DNA from: Mycolicibacterium sediminis
Lineage (GTDB): Bacteria; Actinomycetota; Actinomycetes; Mycobacteriales; Mycobacteriaceae
Direction of reading: 5' to 3'
Assembly: GCF_010731735.1 (NCBI RefSeq)
Contig: NZ_AP022588.1
Location: 868,001-932,000, forward strand
DNA: 64,000 nt
Shown: one piece after another, positions 36,214 to 43,961 of the stretch
How positions within the stretch are numbered: position 1 is the first letter of the stretch
How the letters are laid out: each line of letters begins with the position of its first letter
The notes under the pieces: generated by a model
The model's input: the letters and a program-made list of their open reading frames with translations, nothing else
Database searches by the model: none
Told to the model about the DNA's origin: nothing
Made by a program: the position numbers and the translations under genes

Positions 36214-37107
36214 GTGGCCACGATGGACCTGCGCAGCGAGATCCGCGAGTTCCTCAGCTCGCGGCGGGCGCGCATCGCCCCGCAGGACGCCGGCCTGCCC
36301 GCGTACGGCGGCAACCGCCGGGTGAAGGGCCTGCGCCGCGAGGAGGTGGCGATGCTCGCCGGCGTCTCCGTCGACTACTACGTGCGGATGGAGCGCGGCA
36401 GCCTCGCCGGCGCGTCCGACGGGGTGCTCGACAGCCTGGCCGTGGCACTGCGGCTCGACGAGGCCGAGCGCGACCACCTCTTCCACCTCGCGCGGCAATC
36501 AGGTCCGCAGCCCGCCCGCCGCAGGCGCAGGACGTCGACGACCGTGCGGCCCGCCCTGCAGCAGGTGCTCGACGCCATGACCCACGCACCGGCCTGGATC
36601 CGCAACGGCCGCCACGACGTCCTCGCGATGAACCAGTTGGCCCGCGCGCTCTACGCCCCCGTACTCGCCGATCCGCGCAGGCCCGCCAACACCGCCCGGT
36701 TCGTCTACCTGCAGCCCGAGGCCGCCGCGGAGTTCTTCGTCGACTACGACACGATCACCCGCGACGCGGCGGCGATGCTGCGCCTCGAGGCCGGCCGCAA
36801 CCCGCACGACGAGGACCTGATCGCGCTGGTCGGTGAGATGTCCACGCGCAGTGAGCTGTTCCGGCAGCGGTGGGCGTCCCAGGACGTTCATCTCCACCGC
36901 TCCGGACGCAAGCGGCTAAGCCATCCCGTGGTGGGCCAGCTCGACCTCGACTTCGAATCGCTGGAGCTACCCGGCGATCCGGGCCTGCAGCTCAACGTCT
37001 ACACCGCCCCCTCGGGCACCCCGACCGCCGACGGCCTGGCGCTACTGGCCTCCTGGGCGGCGAGCCAGGACCACCTCCCCACCGAACGGGCCGCCGCCGG
37101 GGGCTGA
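36214..37107 (+). CDS. XRE-type transcriptional regulator with MmyB-like ligand domain
   Basis: A 297-residue regulator. The helix-turn-helix spans roughly residues 30-75 and contains VKGLRREEVAMLAGVSVDYY and VRMERG, the usual signature of this actinobacterial group. The C-terminal part (WIRNGRHDVLAMNQLARALY) is the MmyB-like PAS-type domain thought to bind a fatty or aromatic ligand. It is divergent from two aldo/keto reductase genes and shares a symmetric promoter region with them, so it is their likely regulator. The GTG at 36214 lies 6 nt after a -10 box; ATG 36223 is an alternative. Confidence 0.88.
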   Translation: MATMDLRSEIREFLSSRRARIAPQDAGLPAYGGNRRVKGLRREEVAMLAGVSVDYYVRMERGSLAGASDGVLDSLAVALRLDEAERDHLFHLARQSGPQPARRRRRTSTTVRPALQQVLDAMTHAPAWIRNGRHDVLAMNQLARALYAPVLADPRRPANTARFVYLQPEAAAEFFVDYDTITRDAAAMLRLEAGRNPHDEDLIALVGEMSTRSELFRQRWASQDVHLHRSGRKRLSHPVVGQLDLDFESLELPGDPGLQLNVYTAPSGTPTADGLALLASWAASQDHLPTERAAAGG

Positions 37108-37115
37108 CGCGACCG

Positions 37116-37121
37116 TATGGT
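37116..37121 (+). promoter_or_regulatory. Leaderless -10 box TATGGT
   Basis: TATGGT ends 5 nt before the ATG at 37127, in the short gap behind the XRE gene. It suggests that the DUF2252 gene can be transcribed on its own as a leaderless mRNA. Confidence 0.35.
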
Positions 37122-37126
37122 GTGGC

Positions 37127-38443
37127 ATGTCCACAACTCAGGACGACCGTGAGGCGTTCATCGTCGCCTCACTGGTCGACGCCTTCTCGGATCTGATGGC
37201 GACCGATCCGGATTCGTTCCGCACCAAGTTCCGCAAGATGGCCGCCGATCCATTCGCCTTCTACCGCGGCAGCGCCTGCATCTTCTACGCCGACGTCGCG
37301 GCCCGCGACGACCGCTGGGCCGACGAGCGCACCAGCCGGGTCTGGATCCAGGGCGACCTGCACGCGCAGAACTTCGGCACCTACATGGACGGTGCGGGCA
37401 AGTTGATCTTCGACGTCAACGACTTCGACGAGGCCTACGTCGGGCGCTTCACCTGGGACCTTCAGCGGTTCGCCGCCAGCATCGCGCTGATGTGTTGGCA
37501 GAAGGCGCTTTCCGATCAGGCGATCACCAGGCTGATCGGCGTGTTCGTCGACGCCTACGTCCGGCAGGTGCGGTGGTTCGTGACCGTGGAGGACGACTCG
37601 ACGTTCGCCCTCGACCTCGAGACCTCCCGTGGGGCCGTCCGATCGGCGCTGAACTCGGCGCGACTGTCCACCCGTGCGGCGATGCTCGACCGGATCACCG
37701 TGGTCGACGACTTCGACCGGAGGTTCCGGGATCTGCCCGGCGTCCGACGTCTCGACGACGACGAGCGGGCGAAGGTCGAGGCGGCGTTCGAGACCTACCT
37801 GCAGACGATCCCCCGTGCGCAGCGCTTCCACGGGATCGCCTACGACGTCAAGGACGTCATCGCGAAGACCGGTTTCGGGATCGGCAGTGCCGGCCTGCCC
37901 GCGTACACCGTGCTGATCGAGGGCTTCAACCAGGCGCTCGACAACGACGTGATCCTGTCGATGAAGCAGGGCAACGTGGCTGCCCCGAGTCGCGTGGTCG
38001 TCGACCCCGAGGTGCACGGCTACTTCGAGCACCAGGGTCACCGGACGGCCGTGTCCCAGCGCGCGCTGCAGGCCCACGCCGATCCGCTGCTGGGCTACAC
38101 GACCATCGACGGCGTCGGCTTCGTCGTCAGCGAGATCTCCCCGTACGAAGCGGATCTGGACTGGACGGAGCTGACCGAGCCGGACGAGCTGGCTGAGGTG
38201 ATCGAGCAGTTGGGGCAGGCGGTCGCGAAGGTGCACTGCGTCAGCGACTCCGACAGCGACCAGTCGCTGGTGCCCTTCCAGACCGAGGACGCGATCGTGG
38301 CGGTGATCGGCGAGGACGAGTCGGCCTTCGCCGCCGACGTCGCGGCGTTCGGGCTCGAGTACGCCTCGGTGGTCCGCGACGACCACCGGCACTTCGTGGA
38401 GGCGTTCCGGGAGGGCCGCATCCCGGGCGTGACCGCGACGTAG
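37127..38443 (+). CDS. DUF2252 family protein (kinase-like fold)
   Basis: A 438-residue DUF2252 protein. The sequence IQGDLHAQNFG (residues 74-84) looks like the catalytic loop of aminoglycoside-phosphotransferase-like kinases, and FDVNDFDEA (95-103) resembles their metal-binding DFD segment. The middle holds GIGSAGLPAYTVLIEG and the C-terminus RDDHRHFVEAFREG. The family is widespread in actinobacteria and its substrate is not established. It has a -10-like box right before the ATG and is followed after 55 bp by the methylenetetrahydrofolate reductase-like gene. Confidence 0.87.
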   Translation: MSTTQDDREAFIVASLVDAFSDLMATDPDSFRTKFRKMAADPFAFYRGSACIFYADVAARDDRWADERTSRVWIQGDLHAQNFGTYMDGAGKLIFDVNDFDEAYVGRFTWDLQRFAASIALMCWQKALSDQAITRLIGVFVDAYVRQVRWFVTVEDDSTFALDLETSRGAVRSALNSARLSTRAAMLDRITVVDDFDRRFRDLPGVRRLDDDERAKVEAAFETYLQTIPRAQRFHGIAYDVKDVIAKTGFGIGSAGLPAYTVLIEGFNQALDNDVILSMKQGNVAAPSRVVVDPEVHGYFEHQGHRTAVSQRALQAHADPLLGYTTIDGVGFVVSEISPYEADLDWTELTEPDELAEVIEQLGQAVAKVHCVSDSDSDQSLVPFQTEDAIVAVIGEDESAFAADVAAFGLEYASVVRDDHRHFVEAFREGRIPGVTAT

Positions 38444-38463
38444 GCCCTCGGCACGACGGGTCC

Positions 38464-38489
38464 GGATTGCGTCGTTCCCGAACGGGTAC
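38464..38489 (+). promoter_or_regulatory. SigF-like promoter candidate
   Basis: GGATT (38464-38468), a 15-nt spacer and GGGTAC (38484-38489) resemble SigF sites. The -10 ends 9 nt before the ATG at 38499, matching the geometry at 2247 and 21747. Confidence 0.4.
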
Positions 38490-38498
38490 CGCGTCCCC

Positions 38499-39482
38499 AT
38501 GACGGTCGCCGACCTCGCGTGCCCCAAGCGCATGGACTACGGGCCGTGCGGCGGGGTGCGGCCCGATCACCAGTGCGAGATGCGGCCGGGTCCGTGCACG
38601 TTCGACGCGGCGGTGCCGTGGCCGGAGCCCGAGTCGGTCGCGCCGCCGGTCCGGGCGCCATTGATCCTCACCGACTTCAGTTGCACCCCCTTCGATCCCG
38701 CCGAGGTGCTCGCCACGGCGGCGATCCTGGGGCCGTCCTGCGACGCGGTGCTCGTAGGCGAGCATCAAAATCGGCCGGACTTCCCGCCCACGCTGATGGG
38801 CCGGCTGCTTCTCGACGGCGGGACGACGCCGTGGATCACGCTGTCCTGCCGGGACCGCAACCGCATCGTGCTCGAGCAGGAACTCCGCGGACTCGCGTGG
38901 CTCGGCATCGACACCGTCTTCTGCGTCACGGGTGACGGCCGCGGCTACGACGTGCGGCCCGACGTCACCCAGACCTTCGACCTCGACGGCCCGCGGTTGA
39001 CGGCGCTGGCGGCGTCGCTCGGCCTGTGCGCCGCCGTTCCCGAGACCCCCACCGCGCCGCCGGTCGACCAGCGACCGGTTCGGCTCGTGCAGAAGCAGCG
39101 CGCCGGTGCCGGACTCGCAGTGCTCAACCACGTCACGTCACCGGCGATGGTCGCCGAGTTCATGGCTGCGGCGCGGCTGCTGGGGCTGCGGATCCCGGTG
39201 CTGGCAGCGGTCGCCGTGTTCACCGACGAGGTGTCGGCCGCCGTCCTGCAGGGGCTGCCGGGGCTGGAACTCGATCCGGAGGTGGTGGCATCCGTGGTGC
39301 ACCACTCCGATCCGGTCGGGGCGGGCATCGACGCCGCCGTCGACGAGGCCCGCGCCCTGCTGGCGATCGACGGCGTCGTGGGCGTCAACGTGTCGGGACT
39401 CGCCAGCGGTGCGGGCGGTCATGTCGGCGCACGGATCAAGGCCGAGGTCGGTGCACGCATTCGAGCGGAGGTGGTCAGGTGA
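38499..39482 (+). CDS. Methylenetetrahydrofolate reductase-like protein with N-terminal Cys motif
   Basis: A 327-residue protein. It begins with a compact cysteine cluster (C8, C17, C26, C33 in CPKRMDYGPCGG and CEMRPGPC) of the MTHFR_C type, normally a metal-binding module, and continues with a methylenetetrahydrofolate reductase-like TIM barrel (VLVGEHQNRPDF, FCVTGDGRGYDV, IPVLAAVAVF). The Cys module is placed at the N-terminus. Non-canonical MTHFR proteins are known in mycobacteria; flavin use here is open. Its stop overlaps the GTG of a methyltransferase gene, suggesting a linked methyl-transfer role. Confidence 0.8.
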   Translation: MTVADLACPKRMDYGPCGGVRPDHQCEMRPGPCTFDAAVPWPEPESVAPPVRAPLILTDFSCTPFDPAEVLATAAILGPSCDAVLVGEHQNRPDFPPTLMGRLLLDGGTTPWITLSCRDRNRIVLEQELRGLAWLGIDTVFCVTGDGRGYDVRPDVTQTFDLDGPRLTALAASLGLCAAVPETPTAPPVDQRPVRLVQKQRAGAGLAVLNHVTSPAMVAEFMAAARLLGLRIPVLAAVAVFTDEVSAAVLQGLPGLELDPEVVASVVHHSDPVGAGIDAAVDEARALLAIDGVVGVNVSGLASGAGGHVGARIKAEVGARIRAEVVR

Positions 39483-40234
39483 CCGAGGCGATGGACGCGG
39501 AGTTCGACACCGTGGCCGAGTGGACGGCTGAGGTGGCGATCGACCTCGGTCCCGACTACTACGTCCCGGCGGGGTGCCGGGGCAGCGGTAGTCCGGCGGC
39601 GCTCGACTGGCTGATCGACCGGATGGACCTCTCCCCCGGCCAGTCCCTGCTCGACTCCGGGGCCGGCGTGGGCGGACCGGCCGACCATGCGGCGCAGCGA
39701 CGGTCGGTGCTGCCGCTGCTCGTCGAACCGGAGGCGGGCGCCTGTCGAGCGGCGCAGCGGTTGTTCGACCATCCCGTGGTCCAGGCGAGTGGATCTCGAC
39801 TGCCGTTCCCCGACGAATCGGTCGACGCGGCGTGGTGTCTGGGCGTGTTGTGCACCACACCGGACAAGGGTGCGCTGTTGAGCGAACTGCGACGGGTCGT
39901 CCGGCCAGCGGGTGCCATCGGGCTGTTGGTCTTCGTGGCCACGGACGTCCTGCCCGCCGATACCCCCGACGGCAACCAGTTCCCCACGGCGGGGCTGCTG
40001 ACCGATCTCGCCGGGACGACGGGACTGGACATCGAAACCTGGCAGGGCGCAACGGGTCTGGACCCGCCGTCACGCGAGTGGCAGGACCGCGAACAGACGG
40101 TGACCGAGCGCCTCGAGGAGTGCTACGGGGACGAACGGGCCTGGCAGGTCGCCGAGGACCAGAGCCGCCGCATGGGCACGCTAGTGAGCGAGGGGCACGT
40201 CTCGGGCGAGCTGCTGGTGTTGCGCCGCCCGTGA
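39479..40234 (+). CDS. SAM-dependent methyltransferase (class I)
   Basis: A 251-residue methyltransferase. Motif I reads LLDSGAGVGGPADHAA (residues 57-72), the acidic residue of motif II lies in LPLLVEPEAGA, and LPFPDESVDAAWCLGVLC is the usual motif III/IV region. Class I enzymes methylate small molecules, lipids or proteins; the substrate is not evident. Its GTG overlaps the stop of the MTHFR-like gene as GTGA, so synthesis of the two is coupled. It ends 121 bp before the third cutinase gene. Confidence 0.87.
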   Translation: MTEAMDAEFDTVAEWTAEVAIDLGPDYYVPAGCRGSGSPAALDWLIDRMDLSPGQSLLDSGAGVGGPADHAAQRRSVLPLLVEPEAGACRAAQRLFDHPVVQASGSRLPFPDESVDAAWCLGVLCTTPDKGALLSELRRVVRPAGAIGLLVFVATDVLPADTPDGNQFPTAGLLTDLAGTTGLDIETWQGATGLDPPSREWQDREQTVTERLEECYGDERAWQVAEDQSRRMGTLVSEGHVSGELLVLRRP

Positions 40235-40275
40235 CCCCTGTGTCCTGCGGACATGCGTCGCCATCGGTGCGGAGC

Positions 40276-40281
40276 TAGGCT
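40276..40281 (+). promoter_or_regulatory. -10 box TAGGCT before cutinase copy 3
   Basis: TAGGCT within GAGCTAGGCTAATCAC lies about 75 bp before the ATG at 40356, giving a leader of roughly 65-70 nt. The same hexamer precedes the starts at 13614 and 28988. Confidence 0.35.
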
Positions 40282-40355
40282 AATCACTGCGAAAAACCTG
40301 GGTTTCGGCGACGAATCCCCTGGGGCTACGGGAACTACGAGATGGGGCGGTCGGG

Positions 40356-41087
40356 ATGAAGAGTGTGGGTCGGTTGTTCGCCGTGGCGACGCCAGTCGTG
40401 TTGGCGCTGGCGGGATCGGCCCTCGTCGCCGCCCCCGTCCAGGCGGAGCCGGAGCCGTGTGCGGACGTCGAGGTCGTCTTCGCTCGCGGCACGTTCGAGC
40501 CCGCCGGGGTCGGCGGTACCGGCCAGTCGTTCGTCGACTCACTGCGTGCCAAGACCGAGGGCAAGTCCGTCGACGTGTACGCGGTCAACTACCCGGCGTC
40601 CCTCGATTTCGGCGCCGCCGCCGACGGCGTCATCGACGCGAGCAACCGGGTCCGCGACGTCGCCGCGCGGTGCCCTGACACGAAGATCGTCATCGGCGGC
40701 TACTCGCAGGGTGCCGCGGTCGCGGCCTACATCACCGAGGACTCCATCCCGCAGGGCTTCGACCTACCCCCGGGCATCACCGAACCGATGCCCGCCTCCG
40801 TCGCCGACCACGTCGCGGCCGTGGCGTTGTTCGGCAAGCCGTCGAGCGGGTTCATGCAGATGATCTACAGCGGCGCCCCTCCCATCAACGTCGGCTCGCG
40901 GTACACGGCGAAGACGACCGACCTCTGCATCCCGGGCGACCCGGTCTGCTCCACGGGCGGGGGCCCGGGGTCGCACAACGCCTACGTCGCCGACGGGCTC
41001 ACCGATCAGGCCGCAGCCTTCGCCGCAGACAAGATCAACGCCGCCTCCGGTCCCTCGGGCAGGACCCGGCAGGCCGCCACCGGCTAA
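40356..41087 (+). CDS. Cutinase-family secreted hydrolase (copy 3)
   Basis: A 243-residue protein with a Sec signal peptide (LFAVATPVVLALAGSALVAA, cleavage near QA-EP at 30/31). The catalytic residues are S117 in GGYSQGA, D195 (CIPGDPVC) and H207 (GSHNAY), with paired cysteines near each end. It is close in layout to copy 1 (both have VEVVFARGT and VYAVNYPAS), suggesting duplication. The C-terminal tail is rich in Ala, Ser and Arg. It acts on ester bonds outside the membrane. The start is the only one that opens with the signal peptide. Confidence 0.92.
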   Translation: MKSVGRLFAVATPVVLALAGSALVAAPVQAEPEPCADVEVVFARGTFEPAGVGGTGQSFVDSLRAKTEGKSVDVYAVNYPASLDFGAAADGVIDASNRVRDVAARCPDTKIVIGGYSQGAAVAAYITEDSIPQGFDLPPGITEPMPASVADHVAAVALFGKPSSGFMQMIYSGAPPINVGSRYTAKTTDLCIPGDPVCSTGGGPGSHNAYVADGLTDQAAAFAADKINAASGPSGRTRQAATG

Positions 41088-41177
41088 GCCACACGCCGGG
41101 CGCGACGGGGCGCGATCGCCCGGTCAGCGGACTCCACGGTGTCCGCCGTGCGTTTGCTGAGAATTCATACCATTCGT

Positions 41178-41195
41178 CTGTGAGCTATGTCACAG
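41178..41195. promoter_or_regulatory. Crp-type binding site
   Basis: CTGTGA-GCTATG-TCACAG is a perfect palindrome and matches the TGTGA-N6-TCACA consensus of mycobacterial Crp/Cmr regulators. It lies about 91 bp before the ECF sigma gene. Confidence 0.6.
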
Positions 41196-41285
41196 AGCGA
41201 TTGGCCGGTTCGCTGCAGTGGGAACAGGATCGACAACGTTCACTGCCGCCGTTGGGCTGCACCGCCATGAAGTTGGAGCCCTCCG

Positions 41286-41837
41286 ATGGTCCTCGATACC
41301 TTGCTGCCCGAGCGCGCCGTCGTCGGCGCCGCGGCCGATGGTGATGCCGACGCGTTCGCCGACCTCGTCGGGCACTACGGACCTCAACTGCACAGGTACG
41401 CCCGTGCCACCCTGAGAGACCCGGGCGCGGCCGACGAGGTCGTCCAGGACGCCCTCGTCGCGGCCTGGCAGCATCTGCACGAGTACCGCGGCGACGCATC
41501 CCTGCGGACGTGGTTGTTCGCGATCCTGTCGCGGAAGATCTGCGATCACCGCCGTCGCCGCAGTCTGGCCACCGTGGACGATCCGGCGCTCGACTGGTCC
41601 GACGGCGGCCGCTCCGACCCCTTCGCGGCGGCATCGGCGAACGGCTTCATGGCGGACCTCCGCCTGGCGCTGGCCGAACTGCCCGACCGGCAGCGCGAGT
41701 GCTGGCTGCTGCGCGAGGTCGAAGACCTGTCCTATCCCGAGATCGCCGTCGTGACCGGGTTGTCCGACGGCGCGGCGCGCGGACACGTCGTGCGAGCCCG
41801 CACCGCACTGAGCATCCGTCTGGCGGGGTGGCGGTGA
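41286..41837 (+). CDS. ECF-type RNA polymerase sigma factor
   Basis: A 183-residue sigma-70 family protein with only regions 2 and 4. Region 2 covers about residues 23-90 (FADLVGHYGPQLHRYA, VVQDALVAAWQHL, LRTWLFAILSRKICD) and region 4 about 125-175 (LAELPDRQRECWLLREVED, LSYPEIAVVTGLSDGAARGH). No anti-sigma factor gene is visible nearby; instead it overlaps by 4 nt (GTGA) an Asp23-like gene, and two CsbD genes follow. GGAG lies about seven bases before the ATG. A Crp-type palindrome upstream suggests cAMP-linked control. Confidence 0.9.
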   Translation: MVLDTLLPERAVVGAAADGDADAFADLVGHYGPQLHRYARATLRDPGAADEVVQDALVAAWQHLHEYRGDASLRTWLFAILSRKICDHRRRRSLATVDDPALDWSDGGRSDPFAAASANGFMADLRLALAELPDRQRECWLLREVEDLSYPEIAVVTGLSDGAARGHVVRARTALSIRLAGWR

Positions 41838-42286
41838 CGTCGCCGGAGCGCTCCGACGACCCCGTGGTCCGGCGGGCCGCGCGCGAACTCCACCGCCGAC
41901 CGGTGGACCCCACCTGGATCGACATCAGCTCGGCCATCGTGTCGCGGATCAGTCGCGCCGCCCGCCGGACGTGGCCCATCGACGCCGTCTTCCCCGCCGA
42001 TGCGCGATCGCGGCCCGGCGACCGCCTGCGGATCAGCGACCGCGTCGTGCGGACCGCGGTGCGCCGCGCCGTCAACCGCTCGGGCGAGGTCGTCCTCCTC
42101 CACGTCGAGATCGTGGTCGACGGGCACCGCTGCATCGGCGCCCGCCTCACCGTCGCCGCGAGGCACGGTGCCGCCACGGGCGCGGTGTCCGACCGCATCA
42201 CGCTCGTCGCTGCCGACACCATGAGCGATCTGCTCGGCCATCCGGTGTCGACCGCCCAGGTGACCGTTCACGTCGACGTGGCATGA
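41834..42286 (+). CDS. Asp23/Gls24-like stress protein
   Basis: A 150-residue protein. The second half (RISDRVVRTAVRRAVNRSG, then VVLLHVEIVVDGHRCIGARL) resembles the small alpha/beta fold of alkaline shock Asp23/Gls24 proteins, with a repeating beta strand pattern and final TVHVDVA. The N-terminal ~50 residues are basic (VSRISRAARRTWPID). No membrane segment is present. The GTG overlaps the sigma factor stop, so the two are cotranslated. Assignment to the family is by pattern and context and is moderately certain. Confidence 0.65.
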   Translation: MTSPERSDDPVVRRAARELHRRPVDPTWIDISSAIVSRISRAARRTWPIDAVFPADARSRPGDRLRISDRVVRTAVRRAVNRSGEVVLLHVEIVVDGHRCIGARLTVAARHGAATGAVSDRITLVAADTMSDLLGHPVSTAQVTVHVDVA

Positions 42287-42379
42287 GGACCGTGGCGCAC
42301 GTCACGCCGATCCGGCGTGCGGATTCGTCCGCCCGTCGCGTCTACCAAGACAAGCAACCAACCAAGGAGGACCGCCACC

Positions 42380-42853
42380 ATGGGCGACATCTCGAACAAG
42401 ACAGATGAACTGGCCGGCCGCGCCAAGCAGGCCGCGGGCGACCTCACCGGCAACGAGGACCTCCGCGCCGAAGGTGCCGTCGACGAGACCAAGGCCCAGG
42501 TGAAGCAGGCGGCCGACGCCGCCGTCGACAAGGCCGAGGACGTCGCCGAGACCGTGCAGGAAAAGGCCGACGAGGCCAAGCAGGTCGTCGAGGACAAGGC
42601 GGAGCAGGTCTCGGCGAAGGTGTCCGAGATCCGCGCCGACGTCGCCGACACCGCGAAGAACGCCAACCTCGACGACAACCGACTGCTGGTGGTTCTGGCG
42701 ATCGCGGGCGCAACCATCACGATCGCGCTGGTCCGTCGCCGCTCGAAGCGTCACGGCGGCAGCGGCAAGCCCACGCGCATCGCGAAGAACAAGGCCAAGG
42801 CCGGCGCGAAGGCGGGCGCCAAGGCCGGACTCCTCAAGGCCATCACGTCCTGA
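42380..42853 (+). CDS. CsbD-like protein with membrane segment
   Basis: A 157-residue protein. The N-terminus (DELAGRAKQAAGDLTGNEDL) is a CsbD-type stress motif. A long charged amphipathic helix follows (residues ~35-95, rich in Ala, Glu, Lys and Asp), then a hydrophobic segment (LLVVLAIAGATITIAL) and a basic tail with KAGAKAGAKAG repeats. CsbD proteins are induced by general stress but have no known activity. AAGGAGG lies eight bases before the ATG. It follows the sigma/Asp23 pair by 93 bp and is probably part of the same stress module. Confidence 0.87.
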   Translation: MGDISNKTDELAGRAKQAAGDLTGNEDLRAEGAVDETKAQVKQAADAAVDKAEDVAETVQEKADEAKQVVEDKAEQVSAKVSEIRADVADTAKNANLDDNRLLVVLAIAGATITIALVRRRSKRHGGSGKPTRIAKNKAKAGAKAGAKAGLLKAITS

Positions 42854-42932
42854 CCGTGCCGGGGCCCGTCCCCGTCACGGAGAACCGTCGGTCCCCAGCC
42901 GGGTGCCGACCACCACGAAGAAGGGAATGAAC

Positions 42933-43103
42933 ATGGGAATCGTCGACAAGGCCAAGAACGCAGCGGAAGACGCCATCGGCAAGGCCAAGGAAGTCATCGG
43001 TGACGTCACCGACAACAAGGACCTCGAAGCCGAAGGCAAGAAGGACCAGGGCGTCTCCGGCGTCAAGAAGGTCGGCGAGAACATCAAGGACAAGCTCAAC
43101 TAG
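42933..43103 (+). CDS. CsbD family stress protein
   Basis: A 56-residue protein consisting of a single CsbD unit (KNAAEDAIGKAKEVIGDVTD, then NKDLEAEGKKDQ). It is highly charged and probably helical and flexible. The ATG at 42933 has AAGAAGGG seven bases upstream; the ATG at 42927 lies too close to that site. It duplicates the N-terminal module of the preceding gene and ends 18 bp before a strong hairpin, closing the stress operon. Confidence 0.85.
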   Translation: MGIVDKAKNAAEDAIGKAKEVIGDVTDNKDLEAEGKKDQGVSGVKKVGENIKDKLN

Positions 43104-43121
43104 TCCGCGCCGCCGAGTACC

Positions 43122-43155
43122 GGGCCGCGTCACCCCCCACCGGGTGACGCGGCCC
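43122..43155 (+). terminator. Hairpin terminator after CsbD gene
   Basis: GGGCCGCGTCACCC (43122-43135) and its perfect complement (43142-43155) form a 14-bp GC-rich stem with a 6-nt loop. It has no T-run. Confidence 0.75.
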
Positions 43156-43264
43156 GCGGCGTTTCCGGCTAGCCCTACTCTTCGCCCGACCGGGACGACG
43201 ACGGGCACAGTCCGGCGTTCCTCCTGGCAGCCCCATCACGGGCACGGACGCAGGAGGACACGCC

Positions 43265-43957
43265 ATGAATACAGAACACGTCACCGCACTGGTCACCGGG
43301 GCCAACCGCGGGCTCGGTCGCCGGTTCGCAGAAGAACTCGTCGGACGCGGCGCGAAGGTCTACGCCGCGGCCCGCAACCCCGAGACCATCGACGTCCCCG
43401 GCGTCATACCCATCCAGCTCGACATCACCGACCCGGAGTCCATCCGGCGCGCCGCGGCCGAGGCCGGCGACGTCAACGTCCTGGTCAACAACGCGGGCGT
43501 CTCCACTCGCGCGACGCTGCTCGACGGCTCACTCGACGACATCCGCCTCGAGATGGAGACCCACTACTTCGGCACGCTGCAGGTGACCCGAGCCTTCGTG
43601 CCCGTCATCGAACGCAACCTCGCCGAGGCCGACGGCGGGGCGATCCTGAACGTGCTGTCCGTGCTGTCGTGGACCCACCCCCCGACCAGCGGCGCCTATG
43701 CGGCCGCCAAGGCCGCGGGATGGGCGCTCACCGACGCCGTGCGAACGGAGCTGGCCCCGAAGGGCATTCACGTCGCCGCCCTACACGTCGGATACATGGA
43801 CACCGACATGGTCACCTACGTCCCCGCCGACCAGAAGACCGACCCGGGCGTCGTCGCCAAGCTCGCACTCGACGGGCTGTTCGCCGGCGAACCGGAGATC
43901 CTCGGTGACGAGCTGACCCGCACCGTCCGCGCCGGGCTGTCGTCGCCGCCGCGCTAG
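43265..43957 (+). CDS. Short-chain dehydrogenase/reductase
   Basis: A 230-residue classical SDR. The cofactor motif TGANRGLG is at residues 11-18, NNAG at 75-78, the catalytic serine region is NVLSVLSW, and Y145/K149 form YxxxK (GAYAAAK). The length is slightly short for the family, with a compact C-terminus. It probably uses NADP(H); the substrate is unknown. GCAGGAGG lies before the ATG. It is convergent with the glycoside hydrolase gene, separated by 4 bp. Confidence 0.88.
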   Translation: MNTEHVTALVTGANRGLGRRFAEELVGRGAKVYAAARNPETIDVPGVIPIQLDITDPESIRRAAAEAGDVNVLVNNAGVSTRATLLDGSLDDIRLEMETHYFGTLQVTRAFVPVIERNLAEADGGAILNVLSVLSWTHPPTSGAYAAAKAAGWALTDAVRTELAPKGIHVAALHVGYMDTDMVTYVPADQKTDPGVVAKLALDGLFAGEPEILGDELTRTVRAGLSSPPR

Positions 43958-43961
43958 GCGA

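Noticed and set aside
41211..41260. ECF autoregulation promoter (GGGAAC...CGTT) before the ECF sigma gene
   Set aside because: The distance between the GGAAC and CGTT elements is about 11 nt, too short for an ECF promoter with a 16-17 nt spacer.
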